Source of the DNA: Nocardiopsis potens DSM 45234
GTDB lineage: Bacteria; Actinomycetota; Actinomycetes; Streptosporangiales; Streptosporangiaceae
NCBI RefSeq assembly: GCF_000341105.1
Contig: NZ_ANBB01000015.1
Location: 1-64,000 of the forward strand
Reading direction: 5' to 3'
Length of the DNA: 64,000 bases
Of this stretch, positions 60,824-64,000 are shown piece by piece. Every line of letters begins with the position of its first letter. The stretch's first letter is position 1. Both the position numbers and the translations under genes were made by a program. The notes beneath the pieces are model-generated. The model was not told where the DNA came from and ran no database searches. It saw nothing but the letters and a program-made list of their open reading frames with translations.

Positions 60824-61162
60824 TCTTCCCACTCCCTACCTGCTTCCACCCGGCCGGGAGCGGCCTCGCCCGCGCACGCCTCGGGCACACCGGAGGCCTT
60901 CCCGGCATGCTGCGCAAGCGGGGCTTTCGCAGCCGTCCGGGAGGGGCGGCGCGAGGGTGCCGGCGGGGGCGCCGGCGTGAGCGGGGTGGAGGCGCCGTGC
61001 CCGGTGGAACGGGGGCGCCGTGCCGGGGCACCCCGCGATCCTTCCGGTGTTCGGTTCTCGTGCCTGGGACGCTACTCTCCGCTGAACAGCCCAAAAAGAC
61101 CCAAGTGGACCCAAGTTCGCCCGAGTTTCGGCCGGTCGGCGTGGGCCCACGGCGCGCGGGCC
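60824..61162. promoter_or_regulatory. Intergenic region with 10-bp tandem repeats
   Basis: No gene is supported in this 339-base gap. At 61098-61126 three words with an exact 10-base period occur (GACCCAAGT, GACCCAAGT, CGCCCGAGT), preceded by five A. One helical turn spacing suggests a protein-binding array. The remainder is GC-rich without clear structure. Confidence 0.4.
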
Positions 61163-61200
61163 GGGGCCTCCCCGCCCGGACCGCCGGGCGGGGAGGCCCC
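61163..61200 (-). terminator. Terminator of the ABC-F gene
   Basis: A perfect 17-bp stem (61163-61179 with 61184-61200) and a 4-base loop lie 6 bases beyond the stop of the ABC-F gene. No T-run. Confidence 0.75.
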
Positions 61201-61206
61201 GCGCGC

Positions 61207-62871
61207 TCAGGCCGCGCGGCCGTCGACCAGGTGCAGGTGGGAGCCCTTCCAGTTGCCGCGGAGCCAGCGGTCGTGGCTGGCGACGACGACCGCGCCCGGG
61301 GCGCTCTCCAGGGCCTGCTCCAGCTCCTCGGCCAGGGCCAGGGAGATGTGGTTGGTCGGCTCGTCCAGCAGCAGCACCTGCGGGCCGGTGGCCAGCAGCA
61401 GCGCCAGGGCCAGGCGGCGGCGCTGGCCGACGCTGAGCGCGCCCGCCGGGCGGTCCAGGTCGGCCGGGGCGAGCAGGCCCAGCTCGCGCAGGGGCGGGGC
61501 GTCCGACCCCTCCGGGAGCGCCGCCGCGTAGATCTCGCGCGGCGTCCGCTCCGGCCGGGGGAAGGCGACGTCCTGCTCGAGCAGGGCGACCCGGGCGCCG
61601 CCGAGCCGGTGCACCTCGCCGCCGGGGCCCGGGGGCAGCCGCCCCGCCAGCACCGACAGCAGGGTGGACTTGCCCGCGCCGTTGGGCCCGGTGACCAGCA
61701 GCCGGCCGTCGACGGGCAGGTCCAGGCGGTCCAGCCGGAGCCGGCCGGGGACCTCCAGGCCGCGGGCGGTCAGCGCCATCCCGGCGTCGGCCGCGGCGCC
61801 GGTCAGTGCGGCGGAGAACTCCAGCACCGGCGGCGGCCTGCGGACCTGGTCCCGCTCCAGCTCGTCCAGGCGCCGCTGGGCGTTGCGCACCCGGCGGGAG
61901 ACCTGCTTCTGCACCCGGGCGCCCTTGAAGTCGTAGTGCATCTTCGAGGTGTTGCCCATCGGCCGCCCGGGCGCGACCCGGCGGGCCGTGGTCCGCACCG
62001 CCTCGCGCAGTTCGCGCAGCTCCTCCTGCTCCTCGTGGAACCGCTGCTCCCAGCGGGCCCGCTCCTTCCGCTTCTCCTCCAGGTAGTAGGTGTAGGCGCC
62101 GCCGTAGTGCACCGGGCCGCCGACCGCAGGGTCCAGGTCGAGCAGGCCGGTGCAGACCGCGTCCAGGAAGGCCCGGTCGTGGCTGGCCAGGACCACCGCC
62201 CCGGGCAGCGCCGACAGGTACTCCTCCAGGAAGAGCACCGCGCCGTCGTCCAGGTGGTTGGTGGGCTCGTCCAGCAGCAGCGCGCGCGGGCGGCGGATGA
62301 GCAGCGCGGCCAGGCCGAGCCGGCTGCGCTGCCCGCCGGACATCGACCGGAGCGGGCGGTCCGGCTCGACGCCGGACAGGCCCAGCCCGGCCAGGACCAG
62401 CTCGGCGCGCTGGTCGGCCTGCCACACGTCCAGCGCTTCGGCCAGCTCCAGCGCCTCGGCGTAGGCGCGGGCCGGGCCGGGCGCGTCCGGGGCGGCGTTC
62501 ACCGCCTCGGCCTGCGCGGTCAGCTCGCGCTCCACGGCGCGGCTCGGCGCCAGCGCGTCCTCCACGATCGCGCCCAGCGGGGTCTGCTCCGGGTAGGGCG
62601 GCTCCTGGTGCAGGAAGCCGGTGTCGCTCGGCCGGGCGATCGTGCCCGAGTCCGGGTCGAGGGCGCCGGAGAGCAGGCCGAGCAGCGTCGACTTGCCGGA
62701 GCCGTTCTCGCCGACCAGGCCGAGCCGCCGCCCGGGGGCGACGTCCAGCGACACCCCGTCGAGCACCGGCCGGCCCTCGAAGGACTTGGCGAGGTCGCGG
62801 GCGCGCAGCAGCGGTGCGGGGCCCGCACCGGACGGGGCGCCGGCGGTGCGGGTGGCGGGGGTACGGGACAA
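61207..62871 (-). CDS. ABC-F family ribosome-associated ATPase
   Basis: A 554-residue ABC-F protein with two nucleotide domains and no membrane segments. Domain 1: GENGSGKST, MSGGQRSRLGLA, LLLDEPTNHLDD. Domain 2: [21 protein letters not shown] (Val in place of the usual Gly), LLLDEPTNHIS. The linker (about 230-330) that reaches the ribosomal P-site is long and charged (YYLEEKRKERARWEQRFHEEQ, MGNTSKMHYDFKGARVQKQ). ABC-F proteins dislodge antibiotics or relieve stalling; in actinomycetes this type is frequently a resistance factor. The start is a TTG at 62871 with GGAGG 9 bases ahead. A leader of about 225 bases with strong folds and a tiny frame precedes it, which supports drug-inducible attenuation. 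Confidence 0.93.
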   Translation of the reverse strand: MSRTPATRTAGAPSGAGPAPLLRARDLAKSFEGRPVLDGVSLDVAPGRRLGLVGENGSGKSTLLGLLSGALDPDSGTIARPSDTGFLHQEPPYPEQTPLGAIVEDALAPSRAVERELTAQAEAVNAAPDAPGPARAYAEALELAEALDVWQADQRAELVLAGLGLSGVEPDRPLRSMSGGQRSRLGLAALLIRRPRALLLDEPTNHLDDGAVLFLEEYLSALPGAVVLASHDRAFLDAVCTGLLDLDPAVGGPVHYGGAYTYYLEEKRKERARWEQRFHEEQEELRELREAVRTTARRVAPGRPMGNTSKMHYDFKGARVQKQVSRRVRNAQRRLDELERDQVRRPPPVLEFSAALTGAAADAGMALTARGLEVPGRLRLDRLDLPVDGRLLVTGPNGAGKSTLLSVLAGRLPPGPGGEVHRLGGARVALLEQDVAFPRPERTPREIYAAALPEGSDAPPLRELGLLAPADLDRPAGALSVGQRRRLALALLLATGPQVLLLDEPTNHISLALAEELEQALESAPGAVVVASHDRWLRGNWKGSHLHLVDGRAA

Positions 62872-63143
62872 GGGCGTCCACCTCCGAGGCGGTTCGGGGC
62901 GGGTCGCGAGTGCCAGGGGTCCTCGGCGGCGGGCTCGGGCCGCCGGGCGCACACGGGAGTGCGCCGGACCGCTGCATCGAGACCGCGCCGGTTGGGATCT
63001 GGCGGAAAGGGACGCACCGGGAGGGGCCTGGCTCCAGCCTGGTGAAGGGCGAGCCGCCGCGCGTCCCGGTGCGTGGTCTCGATGGTCAGTTGCGCACGGA
63101 CCGAAGAGTACGACGGCCCCCGGCGGAAGTGCAAAGGTTTTTT
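62872..63143 (-). promoter_or_regulatory. Structured leader and WhiB7-like promoter of the ABC-F gene
   Basis: On the minus strand an A6 run (63143-63138) is followed after three bases by TTGCAC (63134-63129), 18 bases, and TACTCT (63110-63105). Seven bases on, GTG at 63097 starts a leaderless frame of three codons, GTG CGC AAC TGA (ending 63086). Beyond it, arms 63075-63084 and 62975-62984 pair (10 bp), and within them 63064-63074 and 63012-63022 pair (11 bp). A further 6-bp hairpin lies at 62947-62964. A-tract, -35 and short leaderless frame are traits of WhiB7-controlled antibiotic-response genes. Confidence 0.6.
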
Positions 63144-63261
63144 CCGGCTCGCGCGCCGCCGGCCGCGGACCACTCCGCGACCTGCGGGAGCGCGGGTGCG
63201 GAGGGCGGACCGGAGGGGCTACGGTGGCGACCGCTCGCAGACCCAGGGGAGAGGACCCGAC

Positions 63262-63573
63262 GTGTTCCGCAGACCGCAGGCCAACCTGATCGTGCTCCGC
63301 GACATCGATTCCGCGGTGGAGGCGCTGCGCGAGGCGCTGGCCGCCGCCGACCCGGCGGAGGAGCCCGGGCTGCTCCGCGCCCTGGCCATCCTGGAGCAGG
63401 AGACCGACCCCGACCCGCGGCTGCGCTGGACCCGGCAGGTCCTCGCCGACGCCGGCATCGACCCGCGGGAGAAGAAGGTGCACGCGGTCAAGGCGGTCCG
63501 CGACGCCCTCCCCGGGCTCTCCCTGCAGCAGGCGGTCGACCTGGTCGAGAAGGCCGCGGCGGACGGGGCCTGA
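63262..63573 (+). CDS. Small protein with ribosomal L7/L12 C-terminal-like domain
   Basis: A 103-residue protein. The end (about 70-100) EKKVHAVKAVRDALPGLSLQQAVDLVEKA closely follows the pattern of the ribosomal L7/L12 C-terminal domain, where the equivalent helix contacts translation factors. The N-terminal part forms two helices (SAVEALREALAAADPAEEPGLLRALAILEQE). It lacks the stalk N-terminal dimer domain and flexible hinge, so it is not L7/L12 itself. GTG start with AGGGGAGAGGA ahead. It is divergent from the ABC-F gene, a ribosome-acting neighbour. The function is unknown. Confidence 0.75.
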   Translation: MFRRPQANLIVLRDIDSAVEALREALAAADPAEEPGLLRALAILEQETDPDPRLRWTRQVLADAGIDPREKKVHAVKAVRDALPGLSLQQAVDLVEKAAADGA

Positions 63574-63623
63574 GGGGCGGGCCGTCGGCGCCTCGGCGGG
63601 GCGGTTTGTACACGGTGGACTAA

Positions 63624-63639
63624 AGTGACGTGGATCACT
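63624..63639 (+). promoter_or_regulatory. CRP-like palindrome before the permease gene
   Basis: AGTGA, six bases, TCACT: arms and spacing match the CRP/GlxR type (GTGA-N6-TCAC). It lies 85 bases before the ATG at 63725. Confidence 0.4.
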
Positions 63640-63724
63640 CCGGAATGAAGTCTTGTCGAACCGGGGCGGAACCTGCATTGATGGGCCCCTGACCCTGTCG
63701 ACCGGACGGATGGGACCCCCGACC

Positions 63725-64000
63725 ATGTCCGAAGTGGCGAGCAAGAGCGGTTCGGCCGGAGGCGCCGGCGGCCTCCTGAAGGTGCTGGGGCGCGGGGACG
63801 TCCTGGCGCTGGCGTTCGGCGCGATGATCGGCTTCGGCTGGATCGTGCTGACCGGCGATTTCATCAACGCGGCGGGGAGCCTGGGCGCGGCCTTCGCCTT
63901 CGTGATCGGCGGCGTGGTCATCGCGTTCGTCGGGTTCACCTACGCCGAGCTGGTCTCGGCGATGCCGCATGCCGGCGGCGAGCACCACTACGCGCTGCGG
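63725..64000 (+). CDS. APC-family amino acid permease, 5' part
   Basis: The first 92 residues of a membrane transporter are visible; the gene runs off the window. After a Gly/Ser-rich N-terminus, VLALAFGAMIGFGWIVLTGDFI is the first APC membrane segment with the unwound Gly-rich motif that binds the amino-acid backbone, then GSLGAAFAFVIGGVVIAFVGFTYAELVSAMPHAGGEHHY, typical of APC segments 2 and its following loop with Pro and Gly-Gly-Glu. The family transports amino acids or amines; the substrate is not apparent. A CRP-like site precedes it. Confidence 0.85.
   Translation, partial: MSEVASKSGSAGGAGGLLKVLGRGDVLALAFGAMIGFGWIVLTGDFINAAGSLGAAFAFVIGGVVIAFVGFTYAELVSAMPHAGGEHHYALR

Noticed and set aside
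63621-63626. TTGTAC (63606) with TAAAGT (63621) as a promoter of the APC permease
   Set aside because: The spacing is only 9 bases; no better -35 was seen, so the promoter is left unassigned.

Overview
The window is very GC-rich, densely packed DNA of a high-GC actinomycete. Evidence for this is the base composition, GTG and TTG starts, several apparently leaderless genes, a DUF397/XRE/anti-sigma-like gene set, SpoIIE phosphatases, a PASTA-less Ser/Thr kinase and an actinobacterial inositol cluster. A member of the Nocardiopsaceae or a related family is plausible, but that is inference. Most genes look chromosomal (argS, plsX, xth, an IdeR-like regulator). Two stretches, the integrase at 10.7-12.6 kb and the XRE/DUF397 pair at 52.2-53.5 kb, are visibly richer in A and T.

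Layout. 0.3-9.7 kb: DtxR/IdeR regulator, PAS-GAF-SpoIIE-HATPase signalling protein, a 55-residue membrane protein, an acyl-CoA dehydrogenase, an MFS exporter fused to a winged helix, a thiolase and a YcaQ-like winged-helix protein. The dehydrogenase and the thiolase share a 19-bp palindromic operator candidate. 10.0-12.7 kb: the 3' part of a second acyl-CoA dehydrogenase gene cut off at a serine integrase gene; the 5' part of the host gene is not in the window. 12.8-20.7 kb: WD40 protein, two-component system, exonuclease III, ribokinase-like kinase, YceI protein, a disordered membrane protein and a DUF998 protein. 22.3-29.4 kb: sugar O-acetyltransferase, argS, a membrane-anchored unknown, plsX and a KamA-type radical SAM enzyme with a structured leader. 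29.4-37.0 kb: an RpiR regulator divergent from a tightly overlapping operon of a C45 (penicillin acyltransferase-like) Ntn hydrolase and a complete Dpp/Opp-type importer. 37.2-40.2 kb: DHA2 exporter and ROK glucokinase. 40.3-52.2 kb: GntR/UTRA regulator divergent from a myo-inositol operon (dehydrogenases, iolC, an aldolase-like TIM barrel, iolB, iolD, iolE and an ABC sugar importer). 52.2-54.3 kb: DUF397, XRE, ATP-binding anti-sigma-like protein and a coupled 53-residue ORF. 55.3-64 kb: Ser/Thr kinase with a beta-propeller, MerR regulator, an Rpn-like protein with a duplicated tail, an ABC-F protein with a structured leader, a ribosomal L7/L12 CTD-like protein and the start of an APC permease.

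The most unusual content is non-coding. Two compound foldback elements (about 20.86-22.30 kb and 54.36-55.28 kb) consist of arrays of roughly 70-bp GC-rich units in opposite orientation around a conserved core of about 400 bp. I recognise no described family in them. Two further dispersed inverted-repeat families occur: a hairpin with GATGATCTTGACGTT arms (three copies) and a GTTGAGCCCAGGG element (three copies). All three families lie only between genes.
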